Positions 46,942-59,490 of a DNA stretch of 64,000 bases are shown here, piece by piece. The DNA is from Alisma plantago-aquatica. Its lineage: Eukaryota > Streptophyta > Magnoliopsida > Alismatales > Alismataceae. Location: NCBI GenBank assembly GCA_963693085.1, contig OY856412.1:1062412744-1062476743 (forward strand). Reading direction: 5' to 3'. The notes under the pieces were generated by a model. That model was not told where the DNA came from. It ran no database searches and was given only the letters and a program-made list of their open reading frames with translations. The translations under genes and the position numbers were made by a program. How positions within the stretch are numbered: the stretch's first letter is position 1; each line of letters starts with the position of its first letter.

Positions 46942-47406
46942 AACCCTAGATATTGATCTACCTGTTAGGTAGGATCATGCGGGGTTCAATGGGGATCTAC
47001 CATGAGGAAGGTAGCATCTAGGTCCACTGCAGGGACAGGGTAGAGGTTAGGGTATGTAAGGATTGAGCAGTTATGTTAAAAATGTAAAGTTGTTTGTTAA
47101 TATTTGATTGCAATATTTTGTTATCATAGTTGCACGGTTATTGTTCCCCCACATACCAACTTTATGCTAACTAACGTTTTGTTTGTTGGCATTTTAGGTA
47201 CATGAAAGAACAAACAGTAAAGCGGCATATGTGGAATTAAATGAGAATTAAAGTGCAAAGGAGGATTAGTTAGATTAGTATCTGTGTAGATAAATGTTTA
47301 GAAATCCCAGTTTTCAAAAGTTATGCAAAGTTTTTATTTTTACCATATATGCTCTGACCTTCTGGTCTCCCTTAATTGGGGGTTACCGGGAGGCAGGGTC
47401 GTTACA

Positions 47407-47729
47407 ATACGTGTTTTTGAGCATATGTGTGTGAATGAATGGGAAGATGAATGAATACCATGAGAAGTGCATTTGTGCAAGTGATGAGAATTGCATGGGT
47501 ATTTTTTGAATAGTAAATGTGCATGAGAATGGAAATAAGTGTTGATGAGAATTGAAATGTATGTGTGTAAATGAATTGTGTGGACGTGGACTCTTGTATT
47601 GTAGGTTCTGTAGGTATGCTAGTTTATTGTTAAGATGAATACAGGACGGAACATATAATTCTAATGAATTCTAGGTTTTGCATCCTACTGAATAGTCAGA
47701 CATAAGGTCTGTAGACCAGCCACATAACA
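47407..47729. other. No gene recognised
   Basis: Repetitive TGAATG/GTGTGAATG-rich sequence. No domain or boundary identified. Confidence 0.35.
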
Positions 47730-48085
47730 AAAATATACGTGGTTTCGATTGTTATCAAAAAAATGTATGTTGTAGATCTATGTCATTGGTTTTTCATAAA
47801 GAACCGACTCCACAACTTTAGACATACAACGCCGATTATTTTTAACAAACCAATGACTCTAATTGGATCTTTAGCGTCGATTTTTTTGCTTAAAACCGAA
47901 AACACATATTTGTGTTATCGGTTCCTTTCTGTTAAACTGATAATTACAATCCCAAAAAATCTTATAATTGTTATTGATATCATTCTGTGTCATCGACTTC
48001 TATTTTCATATAAACCAACATTGGCTTTGTGTCTTAGATTTTATCTTACTCTTAAAAATGACACAGAAGGTCCTTAGCTATAGTG
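47730..48085. repeat. CACTA-like subterminal repeats, possible element end
   Basis: Alternating small hairpins of the form CGGTT-TTTCT-AAACCGA recur, for example 47784-47812, 47830-47856, 47876-47905 and 47918-47944. This is the typical texture of a CACTA subterminal region. TAGTG at 48081-48085, preceded by GGTCCTTAGCTA, could be the terminus, but no partner end was found. Confidence 0.4.
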
Positions 48086-50150
48086 TCATCCACTTAGGTG
48101 ACAGTATAAAATTGACGTTATAGGTTTAATATATAAAATGTGAAATGAAACTAATAAATAATTATCAATGAATAGGTTTCAAATACGATATATAATTATG
48201 GTTCACATTTGTTAAATAATTATATATTTATATCAATATATAGAAATTGTATCGATGAAACTTATATATAAGTAATAAGCAGGTGTTAATGTTTTTCACA
48301 TGGGATACAGTTGTATCCAATATACAATCTAAAATTATTTTTCTTTAATTTCATATGTATTATCTGGATTGGATCTAAGTTCATCTAATAAAGATATATT
48401 GAATGCTTGATCTTGAGACATCTTTTATTAGATGAACTAGTCCAAATTTGTTTAGAAATAACCCAATCACATGCACCATCTTATCCTACGATTATTTAAT
48501 AAAGTTGAGAATCATTAATAATTGAAAAAGATAAGAATTGAATATTAAGATACATAAGTAAACAAATATGGTGTGTGGGTGGATAAAATAAGATAACCTA
48601 ACCACTAGGTTTGGATGGTGGTAACACATGATTGGAGTTTGTTTGATTTGGTATGTGTGTAGGGGTTTGGTTTTCTTAGAATGTTAAAAGGGGCAGGGGA
48701 GTAAGAGACTCATCTTTTGTCCCTAACCTGTTGTGATAAATAAAAAATCAAAGGGGCATTCTAGACATGAACCCAATATATTTCATTGATTCCTTTCAAT
48801 AAGACCCAAACCATGTGTGTCTCCAAAAGAAATCACCTTCTATACATAACCTAAACTTAACCAAGTTATAAATCCAAATGTTGTAGAAGACATAGTTTGC
48901 ATTAGGGATGAGTTTGGTAAGGAGGGTGATGTCTTCTAGATAATGATTCAATATCTAGGTGACTACTTAAGGAAATGTTCACTATCTTTCCCATCCTGAG
49001 ACATTAGAAAGCAATAGAAAGCCACGTTGTCTTATTGATGTCTCTTAGTAGCACACTTGATAGTGATCTATGTTAAATTAACATTCTACATCTACATTGA
49101 TAGAGTACTGCTCTATTACATATTTAAAAGGAAAATTATTCCCATCACCCCTTCTAAACACTTGTGTACACACATACTTTGGAGAGTCGCATGGTGTTTG
49201 GATGTGAGGAGTGGTATTAAGTTCTAGGTTGTGAAGAGAAGAAAGAAAGTTCTAGTAAAGTAACACCCATATAGATGGATCAGATAGAAAGAGATGCAAA
49301 GAAATGATGATGAAGGAATCTTGACATTTATATTTTCTATTATAGAGAAAAATTAGGTCACACAAAACCGTTTACTTATAGAAGTACCTAAAAGTGAAAG
49401 AAAAACTGAATATCACTGCTTTGAATCATAAATTTTCATAAATAACGAAGTACTTCAAGATATTCCATGAAAAGGTACTAAGAACAAAGTTAATGTGAAA
49501 TTGTATAAACATGCTAAAAAGATGTTAGCAAACAATACACTATAGATGATCCAATGATAATTAATATTTTTATTTAAAGAAAATATAAAATGCATAATAT
49601 ACATGATACATAAAACAATACTATTATATTGTACATTAACATTAATCTATTGCTTGATAATAGAATTTTTAACATTGTTTGGTCATTGAATGGCTTGCTA
49701 AACCAAAGTTTTCAAACATATTACATATATTTACTCAAAACTAGAAGTTTGATGCATAACCTTGTTATTTCAAATCCTTCTAAGAATAAATAATTAGGCA
49801 GAATACTCTAGATTTATTGCACTAAATGTAAACAATATACGAATTGTACTAAACATTTATGATATGGTATAAATAAACCTTAAAATACACACTATTACAC
49901 ATATATAGTAGTGCGTCAAAATATATGCACAAAATAATACAAGATCGTATAAAAATATTGGAGTGGCACATGCAAAGAGATAGTACGCGACCTAAAACAA
50001 AAATAACATGCACTATACATATACTACATAGTCTACATTACAATAAATTGTAATTACTCGAATTGTCTCTTGATAAATTATAAAAATATATAATAAGATA
50101 AGTCTCTTATCCCCCCACTCCCCGGAGGTAGTCGGACTGTATCCGGACTC
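48086..50150. other. AT-rich intergenic region, no gene recognised
   Basis: No open frame of interest and no identifiable element. It forms the upstream region of the F-box gene. Confidence 0.4.
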
Positions 50151-50214
50151 GCGACTCCTACCATGAATTGGAAGTTGACATACTCCTAGAATGAATTGGA
50201 AATAAATATAACTC

Positions 50215-50220
50215 TATAAA
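50215..50220 (+). promoter_or_regulatory. TATA box of the F-box gene
   Basis: TATAAA (context CTCTATAAAAG), 105 bp before the ATG and followed by a CT-rich tract (CTCTCTTTTCCCTC), a usual plant start-site environment. Confidence 0.65.
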
Positions 50221-50319
50221 AGAACTGCTCCTATCTCTCTTTTCCCTCATCGCTTCTATTTCCCTTCCTATCACGCTGACTCCACGGTGCGGGGTGATAC
50301 GAGCTGTGTGGCTCAAACA

Positions 50320-51645
50320 ATGTCGTCTTGGGCGGCTGTTCTCGCACGGCGGCGTCGCTGTCTTGGTCCTTGTCCACTCCTTTCGTTGACAAAAGCAAAA
50401 GACCTCAAGCACAACCGCCAGAACAGCTCTAGCAATCAATTGTTTGACGGAATTCCTCATGTGCTTCTACAGGAAATAGCGTCCAAGCTTGACCCTCGCT
50501 CATCGTTGACCTTTTCCTTGGTCTGCAAGTCATGGCATGATGCTTCCTTTAAGTTCTATGCCCAGAATGCTTCTCTCCCACTGCTGCTCCGCGTTTCTAA
50601 CCCCGTCACCTCTACGTGTCACTTCTACGACCCATGGTATACGAATCTCACCTTCGCCGTAGAACTCCCGTCTCTGTCAGGCGCAACGAGTATTGAGTGT
50701 GTTAATGACGGCTGGCTCATTGTTGCCAAAGCCCCCGATTGCCTATTCATGATCAACCCGTTTACAGGAAAGAAGGTAGATCTCCCACTCGTGCCACGAT
50801 GGTTTGAAATCAAAGCATGCAACCACAAGCTGATTAGAATGTCAACAGATCGACGGACGGTCAGCATAGCTATAACAGCCACGCCGGGACTGATGGAGTT
50901 CTGGACCTGGAAAGAAGGACAAAAGGAATGGTTCAAGGACATTCATCACAATATTGAAACTGATTTCGTTCCAGTTTCTGGAGAAGTCTGTTGTGAAGTT
51001 TTTATGATGACTGACATTCGCGGCAAAATGGGCTTGTACTTTACCACTGACCGCGTCTGGGACGTGACGGATCTCAATAGGCATTTGAGACTAAAAATCT
51101 TAAATTACCAACCACACTACACCATACACCCTATTTGCCAACATTTTATGTACTACGTTCTAGCGGACCGCCATGGGGAGAGGAAAGTCCGTCTGTACCG
51201 GTTTTCAGATGAAATATTGGAGCCAATTGATGATCTTCCTAATAACGCTGCCATCTTTCTTGACAAAGGCGAAGGTCTGATGGTAGAGATTCCACTGGTA
51301 GCAACAAAGCTCCAACCAACAGAAAACAAAGGAAATAAAGTCTACTTTCCGACTACCCATGCAAGCTCAAGTGGAGTTGTTGTTGATGCTCGAATTGTGA
51401 GATCGGCCAAGGACGATTCTGTCTATTATTTCGCACAAACCAAGCCTACTTCCTATGTTGGGAAATCACGCCGAGAAAAACCAGTATACTACTCAGTTGA
51501 TGATAAGAAGTTCTCTCCAAAGAAGTTTCGCCACTGTAAGGACTATAAAGATTACGCCACAAGTCTGTGGATTGTTCCCAATTTCGACAGACAACCCTTA
51601 CTTGAATTTGCAGGGAGGACTGCCCCGCGGGAAGATATTATGTGA
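50320..51645 (+). CDS. F-box protein with DUF295 domain (SKIP23-like), single exon
   Basis: 441 residues from ATG at 50320 (MSSWAAVLARRRR) to TGA. An in-frame GTG at 50287 would add 11 residues but is not a plausible plant start. F-box at about residues 40-80 (LFDGIPHVLLQEIASKLDPR then SLVCKSWHDASF), the motif that docks to SKP1/ASK in SCF ubiquitin ligases. The DUF295 region follows, with the hallmark FMINPFTGKKVDLPLV at about residue 145-160 and NKVYFPTTHASS near 345. Length and single-exon structure fit the F-box/DUF295 family. The frame is fully open and it has a TATA box. It is the only convincing host gene in the window. The bound substrate cannot be inferred. It may be one of many near-duplicate family members and could be weakly expressed. 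Confidence 0.9.
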   Translation: MSSWAAVLARRRRCLGPCPLLSLTKAKDLKHNRQNSSSNQLFDGIPHVLLQEIASKLDPRSSLTFSLVCKSWHDASFKFYAQNASLPLLLRVSNPVTSTCHFYDPWYTNLTFAVELPSLSGATSIECVNDGWLIVAKAPDCLFMINPFTGKKVDLPLVPRWFEIKACNHKLIRMSTDRRTVSIAITATPGLMEFWTWKEGQKEWFKDIHHNIETDFVPVSGEVCCEVFMMTDIRGKMGLYFTTDRVWDVTDLNRHLRLKILNYQPHYTIHPICQHFMYYVLADRHGERKVRLYRFSDEILEPIDDLPNNAAIFLDKGEGLMVEIPLVATKLQPTENKGNKVYFPTTHASSSGVVVDARIVRSAKDDSVYYFAQTKPTSYVGKSRREKPVYYSVDDKKFSPKKFRHCKDYKDYATSLWIVPNFDRQPLLEFAGRTAPREDIM

Positions 51646-54299
51646 GAGTTATTGCCGTCTTTAGGACGACTACAAGACCGGCTACCATTAAGATTGTCAC
51701 TCAGCAGATCTAAACTTTTTGCCGGATCACACTCCTCCTCAATGTTTCCCGATGGAGGTGGGAAGTTGAAATAGTTTCCATTTATCTTTGATGATGTTGA
51801 AATACTGCTTATGAACCATTATTATTGCTCAATTTTACTCGATTGTATAATGGAACTTCTTGATTTATTGTTAATTGCACAATTTAATGCATTTTTGGAT
51901 TGCGGGAACGATCCTCCCATCAGCTGCCAGAACGTGGGCAGCAGTAAAGTGTTCTCACATGTGCCTGATTGGTGGCCGCACTACTGCAAATAAGGCTAGT
52001 TTCAGTGGTTGCAACTGTTGTTTGTGAAGCAGATTCAGCGAGCAATGCCATCCAATCTGGTGTAACCGTCCATTCCGAGCCGTTCTCCTGGTCTCCGTTA
52101 AAAACATTATCAGATAAGACGGGCCCAGCTAAACTTGAAAGCACCGCCCGTCAAGTCTGGACACACGCCTCTATCCATTATTAAAATATAAAGTATAAAC
52201 TCAAGTGCAACGTCACTAACCATTCATACTGATATGGGATTTATTAAAAAAAATATAAAACACTATCCATTAAAAATCAGACGACCAAACTCAGTTTGCC
52301 ATCATCAAATGTAGTCTCATTTCATAAGGTTGCCGTATAAATGCACTCAGATGTTTTTCTGCACTTGAAGTGTATCCAACATCAATAGTTATATTGACAT
52401 TCGAGCATGCACAACAGATTCGAATGGTTACCAAGTGATAGGCAAGGAAAAGTTGCTCACTACACAAAACCTTATTGACGTGTATTTCATGATGAACATT
52501 TTGCTAACATATAGAACAACACAAAGTCAAGGTAGCTTGCTTGACATTATTGTAAGACACAAAACAAATCCTCATTATTAAAATACATGAATACCACAAA
52601 GCTAATAAACAATTCTTTCACGTACAATTCAGTCAAATAGCTGGTAAGTGCTAGCGCCATTGAGAACAAAGAGTACTCTCGAAGCAATCCTGCCAATCCA
52701 TCAACTTACTTCAGATATCCTAGGTAAAAATAATCACATGCCTTATGTTAAATTTAAAAGCTGATCATAACAGCAAGGAAAGCATACATACATGGTGATT
52801 GCATCGATACATGTTGATTTCATTACATCATTAATAGATAGTAACATACTATTTAAAAATGTAGTAGACTGATCGAACTTCAAATCATTTCAGTATTTTT
52901 CAAAGCCGTTGATATAAGACTACAACAAGCACAGAAAACCAAACTAGTCCTTCGTTTGATTTAAGAACAAGAAATGGAGCATAATATCTTTTAAATGAGT
53001 AAATACTCAAGACACTACATATTAGAACAAAATCAGAATTCAATTCTGTAACGTATGTTTTGAAACTAATAAATCATTTTGACAAACCAATTTGTGGACC
53101 AAAGATCTTTTAGAAACAAAAGGGAAAACTATTCCTAGCATCCATATAAATCTGCAGCAAAAGAAGGAATCACAAAGTATGAAAAGCAAACAAAAAACGG
53201 AATTTTTAAATAAGTGCATATGTTTCTTCATTGGATGTCTCCATTGTCGTATCTTGTGATTTCCTCCTAAGTATAACAAAACATACAACCTACACCTTTT
53301 GTCATACGGTACTGATGTGTATACATGATTGGTCTATTAAGAAAACCTGAATAAGCAAATGAGAAATTGATATATAGCCTAAGATGCATGCTAGCAAGAA
53401 ATAGTTAAATTTGCATTGATCTGAATAAACCTCTGAGAGCACTACTATTAATATAGGTTTAAATAAGATCGATTTTATGTATAAACGGTTCCTGCGACTA
53501 CGTACCTTTTCTCATGTGCATTATAAAATGCAAAATCTCTACTGTTCATTATGCTTCTAGGTATGCAAAGAGACCCTACTAAGCTGTTGGAAGCACCTGA
53601 AATGAACAAAGAAAGCAGAAAAATGAGTCAATATGTTGTTACTGAATATTTTATTCGGTTATGTTGAGAAGTCAATGCATCCATCTCATCTCCTCATGCA
53701 AGCAAGCTCAAACACTAGCAGCTCCAAATCAATCAACCTATAAAAGATGATGAAATACTAATCAAACTCTATACATGTACATGTATCTCATACTACATAG
53801 ACGAATGAACTTCATCTCATTTCCAACACCCCCAAAAAATGGTAAGATTGTTCAGTAAAGGAATACGTTGGATATCATTAATGTGAGGAAATCTATTCCT
53901 TTCTGGCGTTTGTTAATAGACAAATAGGAGTCTGTTGGCTTTATAGAAACGCTAGGAGAGAGGAGTAATAAATTATTGTGAAACCAGTAGTCTGTTATTT
54001 TATGCATAGATTACGGGGAGAGAGAGGGAGTAATGAGGTGCAACGAAAGGGCCGTAAAAGGATTTAGTTGGAAGGAGAGCAGAGTTTCAGATGTGAAGGA
54101 TGGGAAAACAAATTCTGCCTTAACAGCGGGATCCTTTAATGCTGCACGAGCAGGTTATCAATGCCAATCGGATTCGTATCCAAGTGCTTATTTTGCAAAC
54201 CAAACGACAGAAAGGATTAATAGCACGGATTCATCTCCAATCCCCCCTCACATCCGCTGTACCAAACGAGGCCTAAGGAGTTGCAGAATAATCTATACA
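51646..54299. other. 3' flank of the F-box gene and unannotated DNA
   Basis: The first few hundred bases are probably 3' UTR, though I see no clear AATAAA. A more GC-rich patch at 51905-52185 has no recognised coding or RNA content. The stretch 53880-54295 ends in CCAAACGAGGCC, reminiscent of MITE termini, but I could not find a matching left end. Nothing else identified. Confidence 0.35.
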
Positions 54300-55110
54300 T
54301 AACATCATTCTGTGGAAATGACATTATTATCATCCGCGTATAGAATATGTGATGGAGCTAATCCAACCCCTCTAGTGGGGAATCTACCTATGCACCATTC
54401 TATGTTTCTCTCTTCATTAACCAACTAAAGAGCTCCTCAAAGAGAATAAGAAGATATCTCAAGAGCATGGCACCCTGCTTCAGGCCCTGTTCCACTTTGA
54501 AAAGGACATAATTTAATCCATGGGAATTGATAGCCATTCGAGATCCATGGAAAAGGCTAATTTGGATACCAGACAATTCAACAGTGAGGCCAAATGAATG
54601 TAGAATCTTGGTAAGAACCTCCCACACCACCATGTCATATGCCTTGGTCATGTCTATCTTCACCAACATATTACCATTCTCACCGGCCACCAAATTAGTT
54701 GATGTCATGCATGATCTCCCAATCAAACTTGATGTGGGTGGTGATGTCACGTCTAGGTTGTGTCTCTTACAATCGAGGATTGTATACTATACCCTCCATC
54801 CCTTTTTGTGGTTCTACAGCGAGCCACTTTATCCCCACTTTTTCTCACCAAAATAGTTCCTCGCAATCCAATGCATATTTCAAATCTACCTACAACACAT
54901 TCAGAGCCATATAGCAATTATCTGAAGGATCATGGGGTCAAAGGTTGTTGAATAACCATCATGTCACATGATTCTCCAGTGTTGTAACCCATAAAAAGAA
55001 TTTCCAAATATTCCACATTTCACTCCTTAAGCATCTTTTTTAGTTTTTTTAGCTTGGCAAAACTGGATTTCAATCCCAATGACTTTGATCCTCCAATGCT
55101 GAATAATGAA
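54300..55110 (-). mobile_element. LINE ORF2 fragment (linker and RT)
   Basis: On the minus strand the pieces follow plant L1 ORF2 order: FAKLKKLKKMLKE in the linker (about 55040), LDCEELFW then KVGIKWLAVEPQ (about 54850), FDWEIMHDIN, MLVKIDMTKAYDMVVWEV (about 54660), VEQGLKQG (about 54490), and the catalytic LYADDNNVIST at about 54330. Several frameshifts and stops. Both ends are truncated and no target duplication is visible. Confidence 0.8.
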
Positions 55111-55728
55111 AGCAAGGAGATCTAGGTGTAAAGTGCACATAGCAAGGAACCAAAACCGCCTGGTGGATTATTGTATTCATGTTCCTATCTCGACAAGTAG
55201 GGTCATTGATCTAAGAAATCTAAATATATGATAGGTGATGTAGGGCAGGCGCCGCCTCTGCACACTTACGAGCGTAGACATCATCTTTTCGTTAGTTAGG
55301 CTTCTATTAGCTTATGTTATTTTAGTATGCTTTTTCCTTATTTTGGACTTTTTAGAGTCTCCTGGCTCGGTTCCACATTTACTATTGCCCGTTTAGTCAT
55401 TCTTTTAAAAGCCTATATTGAGGCTCTATTGCGTTTTCGTTTAAAACACAGTTGATGAATGAGACTTATTCCCCTTAGTGATTTACCAAATTTTATTTAG
55501 TTCAATACATTTACATTAAGTGGTATGAGAGCCTAACCCCAACCTTGCTTAGGATTTTTCTCCTATCCTCTCCCCTACTAACCTAGTCACCCTCCCTCTT
55601 CCTTACAAAACCTAGCTGCCACTCTCCGTTGTGCTACCCAACCATGCCATCTCCATCTGCCGCCTGTAGCAGCAGCAACCATCTATATACTACTACATAT
55701 ATATGTCATTGTGACACAATAAGCAAGT

Positions 55729-55730
<2 letters not shown>
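55111..55730. other. No gene recognised
   Basis: Possibly includes more decayed LINE sequence at its left edge. Otherwise featureless. Confidence 0.35.

Positions 55731-55731
<1 letters not shown>

Positions 55732-55820
<89 letters not shown>
55732..55820. repeat. (TA)n microsatellite, about 44 units
   Basis: An 89-bp uninterrupted alternating TA run. The Tyr-Ile open frames over it are artefacts. Confidence 0.97.
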
Positions 55821-55823
<3 letters not shown>

Positions 55824-56069
55824 TATTATCTACTACATGCAAGCATAAGATGAATAACATCCATTCACAAAGAAGCAAACCAATGGTTTTGCAATGGTAA
55901 AACAAGTTATATATTTACTTAATAAGTAAATATATAAATGTATGAAATAGTTGGGGTTGCATTAAAGGGCATTGACATTAGTGGCATGGTCATTTAGTAG
56001 AGGAAAAGTAAATTCAACAAAACCAATCCCGGACTTAGACCTGAGGGTCTGATAATCGGACAAAAAAAT

Positions 56070-56320
56070 TTCTCACACCATCGACAACTAACATGGGGTG
56101 TTAGTTTCCCACACGGCATGTTGGTGGAAGACTGTCATCATATTACACGGTGGGTTGGATTCCCACACAGCTTGTCGATGGGAATTATTTCTAGTCTAGG
56201 ACATCTTGCGGGCAGCTTGGATCTTGACATGATGTGTGAGTTGAAGATTGCTTCCCATACTCAACAACTTACATGTCGTGTAAAAATTTTCACATTGCAT
56301 GCCGTCAGAAGTTTGTTTGT
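56070..56320. repeat. Subterminal-like repeat cluster
   Basis: TTCCCACACGGCATGTTGGTGG-like words recur at about 56107 and 56169, with diverged and inverted versions at about 56075, 56256 and 56297. The spacing is about 60 bp. GACATGTCGTGTGGGAA-type repeats of this kind occur in CACTA subterminal regions. No termini found. Confidence 0.4.
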
Positions 56321-56329
56321 CTCAACTTA

Positions 56330-57560
56330 TGTTGCTACAATCATTTTGTTATGATTTTGATCTAAATTAGGTACTATCTATGCATGATGTTTTGGTCTAA
56401 ATTAGACCTAACTTTATCTAAAGTATACTTATGATGTCCTCAACCTAACCTACTTTGCACTGATTTTCCTTGAACAAAACCTAATTTGCCAAATTACACC
56501 AAATTTTGGCAACAATAATGTTTCATTGAGATTTTGTTGTAATAATATAAGTGGTGTAACTACGTCATTATATCTTCCTTTAACCACAATATGGAATACT
56601 CTTTTCATTGATTTTTCCTGGGCAAGCCCATACATTTAAATATATTACACTAAGACACCTACACTGAGTTAAGTATGAGAAGAAAAATAAATGTAATAGA
56701 AGGAATTGAGAAGAAGGATAAAGATTTACCTTCCATGGAATAGCATTCATGTGTAAGGGTGACTGAATATCACGAAATCATCAACATAGAGAGAGTTTAC
56801 AATGTATCCATGACAAAAATGGCCATCATCATGCAAAAGTCCAAGACACTAAAGATGGATGTGAATGCTTAGTAGCCAAGAACATATGAAGGGATTGCAT
56901 CCTTATTAGTGCACCCGATGTTTGATCATTCTTGTGTAGTTATTTGCAATCTAAAAATAAAATAAAGTAAACAAGAGGTTGAGAAGGATACTTTTACATT
57001 AGGAGCGAAAATGGTCTAAAAATTGAGTGATTTATAAACAAAATGGATGGGAAAAACTACATATTTCTTGGAAACTCAACAATTCAAGGATGGTACTAAA
57101 ATAAACAATCAATATACAGTCATCAAAATTACAATTTTATCATTCCACTACATGTGATCCAAATACAATTAGAGAAGTAAGCTAACAAAAATATGAAAAA
57201 TAAGGGCCCAAGTATGATTTTAATGGTCCAAAGCATTTGAAATAAAAACAATGTTGTTCACCATGACCGTATTGAAGTTTAAGTGGAACCTATGCATTAG
57301 AAATATTTTTTTATAAATGGGTAAATATATTGCCAAAAAGTTGTCTTACATCAAAAGACCCTCACAACCCAAAAGTATATGTGGGGTATCTATCCACAAA
57401 AGTCTCAATATAGTTTAGCCTATCTCATTAGGTTAGGCCTTTCTTGGCCTTCACAATCCATGAGATATCATTGGTAATTTTGGAAACCAAGGCATCTTTA
57501 TTGTTAAACAAAAAAAGCAAAAAAAGCAAGGAATAAACCACTATAATCAATATGTGATTT
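56330..57560. other. No gene recognised
   Basis: AT-rich DNA without recognisable domains or boundaries. Confidence 0.35.
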
Positions 57561-57565
57561 GTTGT

Positions 57566-59286
57566 TCAGCTTTTGAATGAGCCACTCCGCGGTGTCAAGA
57601 AGACAACCAGCATTAGGGGTACCCCATGTGTTTCTAAGACAGATGATGTACGATATATATCTTGAGATTCTACACGTATGAAAGAGGTGATCATGGCTCT
57701 CATTGATCTTAAGGAACAGGGAAAAAGAGGCTCAACCTGTTGCCCCCATTCGATCATCCTATCTCTGGAGGGTAACTTCTGAAGCATCGCCATGTAGAGA
57801 GTGGTATTTCACATACATCACTCCAAAATCTGATCATACTCTGCAACACATACCTCACTAACACAAGATGGCCTGCAAAATACAGCCTAATGACTGACCT
57901 AGTATCAATATTTGTCCTCATCATCCAAGCAACAGTTGAAATCATTACTGATGCCTTTGCCCCATGCAACCGGTGTGCCAAGATAACTAGTCAGAAAAGG
58001 AGGTAGTCTCGATGCATTGTCTGACAATATGAATCCACTTCACAACAAAACCCATGGCTGACATGATTTCCCGCATTGCTTCCCATCTCACGTGGTCATA
58101 AGCTTTAGTGAGGTCAATTTTCAACCACTCTTTGGGGTTGGCTTTGCTTACTCCATTAGAAACTTTGCAACTAAGAGGGTACCGCCTGAAATTTTCCTTC
58201 TTGTGATGAATGTTCTTTGTTCTTTGGTGATGATGACCGACAGAACAACTTTGAGTCGACCTGCAAGTAACTTGGAAGCTATTTTGTACAACACATTGCA
58301 ACACACAATGGGTCAATAATCACGGGGTCACTTTATTGTAATTGTCTTCAGCTTTAGCAAGTAGATTTCTCAATTTCACTTTCTCCCTACTCCTAAAGTC
58401 TTAAGAACCTTCTTTTGTATTCTAGATTTTCTTAACACATCTGTATAGAGGGTTGCCATCAACATTAATGGCCCAACTGTCCTTCACAACCTCCTTGAAA
58501 CCTCTCCAATCGCACCACCAGTTCAAAAAGCGGAAAGGCATGTGCTAATGGGGTCTAGTTGACAGCTCCATCTTCATCCGTGCATGATCGCTCAATGGAT
58601 TGGATCCCAATTTGATAACAGTATTAGGCCTATAATTGATCCAGGCTTCATTGACTAAGCCTCTGTCAACGGCACTAGCAATTTTTCTCTCAGGTCTTTT
58701 CTTGTTAGATCAAGTAGTGATTCCCCTAATTTTGTTGAGTTCAATCTGCCATGCAGTCTTAATAGTAGCATTGAATGTTTCCATAATTCTCTGAGGCACC
58801 TTGAGGCCCCCATACTTCTCATCTGACCTTCTTACATTATTAAAATCTCCACTCTCCAATGACAAACCACAAGATCTTGCTTTGGGCAGTGTCTAGAATA
58901 TTTTGCACGTTCTGCTTCTATCCACCTCCAGATTTTTGTCATAAATGCTTGAGAAAATGAAGGAGAACCCTCCCTGATTGCGGAAAGAGACTATAACAAC
59001 CTGGTCTACCTTGCTAATAGGATTGACATCCCAAATAATAGGATTCCATCCTATTGCTATTCTCCTTCCTTCTCTTTGCTCTAGATTGGATAAGGCTATC
59101 CAACATGTAATTATCAACTCTCTCCTTAATGTTATTCTGATTTTGGTCACTGGACACACTACCAGACTCACTTCTTCCTCCATGATTGCCTTCCTCAAGT
59201 CCCTTTGGCTCCCTGCAAGACAAGCAACTCGCACATTCCATGTGACGAGTGACATTACTTGACGTTGATGGCCCCGCCCCCATCAC
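57566..59286 (-). pseudogene. LINE ORF2 remnant
   Basis: Endonuclease start SLVTWNVRVACLAGSQRDLR (59255), then the endonuclease end RGLVNEAWINYRPN and SNPLSDHARMKMELS (58550-58690), and an RT piece WLKIDLTKAYDHVRWEAMR (about 58110). The frame then jumps to HRLHGAKASVMIS and a zf-RVT-like segment ESHDHLFHTCRISRYI (about 57660-57700). The palm catalytic motif is missing between about 57980 and 58000, suggesting a deletion there. Confidence 0.78.
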
Positions 59287-59490
59287 CGGAGTAGGCTTTC
59301 ATCCTTGTCTTCTTTGTTGAGCTCCTGGTTTGCCTGGAACTCTTACTGTGGGTGTTGGCATTGCCTACAGCAGCTTCATCTTCCACTTGACCAAGAACAG
59401 CAAACCGACTGTCGGCGTTGGAGCTAACAGCAGCAGTATCCTTAACCGATCAATACACTGAAGTGATTGGCACATCAGCCACTTAAGTCT

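Larger units (their letters stand above)
44161..47406 (+). mobile_element. Truncated LTR of the 8.8-18.7 kb Gypsy family
   Basis: Homologous to the reverse complement of 8768-11424 and ends GGGTCGTTACA at 47406, exactly as that family's LTR ends. The first 130-140 bp are missing at the junction with Tekay DNA. It is longer than its relatives (3.25 kb) through extra repeats and insertions, and diverged from them. No primer-binding site follows, so it is a solo or deletion-derived LTR. Confidence 0.8.

Noticed and set aside
50287..50319. Extra 11 N-terminal residues of the F-box protein
   Set aside because: The frame opens there with GTG. The first ATG, at 50320, is downstream of a reasonable TATA box and leader, and the extra residues match nothing in the family.
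53880..54295. MITE ending in CCAAACGAGGCC
   Set aside because: The right end looks plausible, but I could not find a matching inverted left end or target duplication.
55629..55905. Open frames with long Tyr-Ile repeats
   Set aside because: They are translations of the (TA)n microsatellite on both strands.
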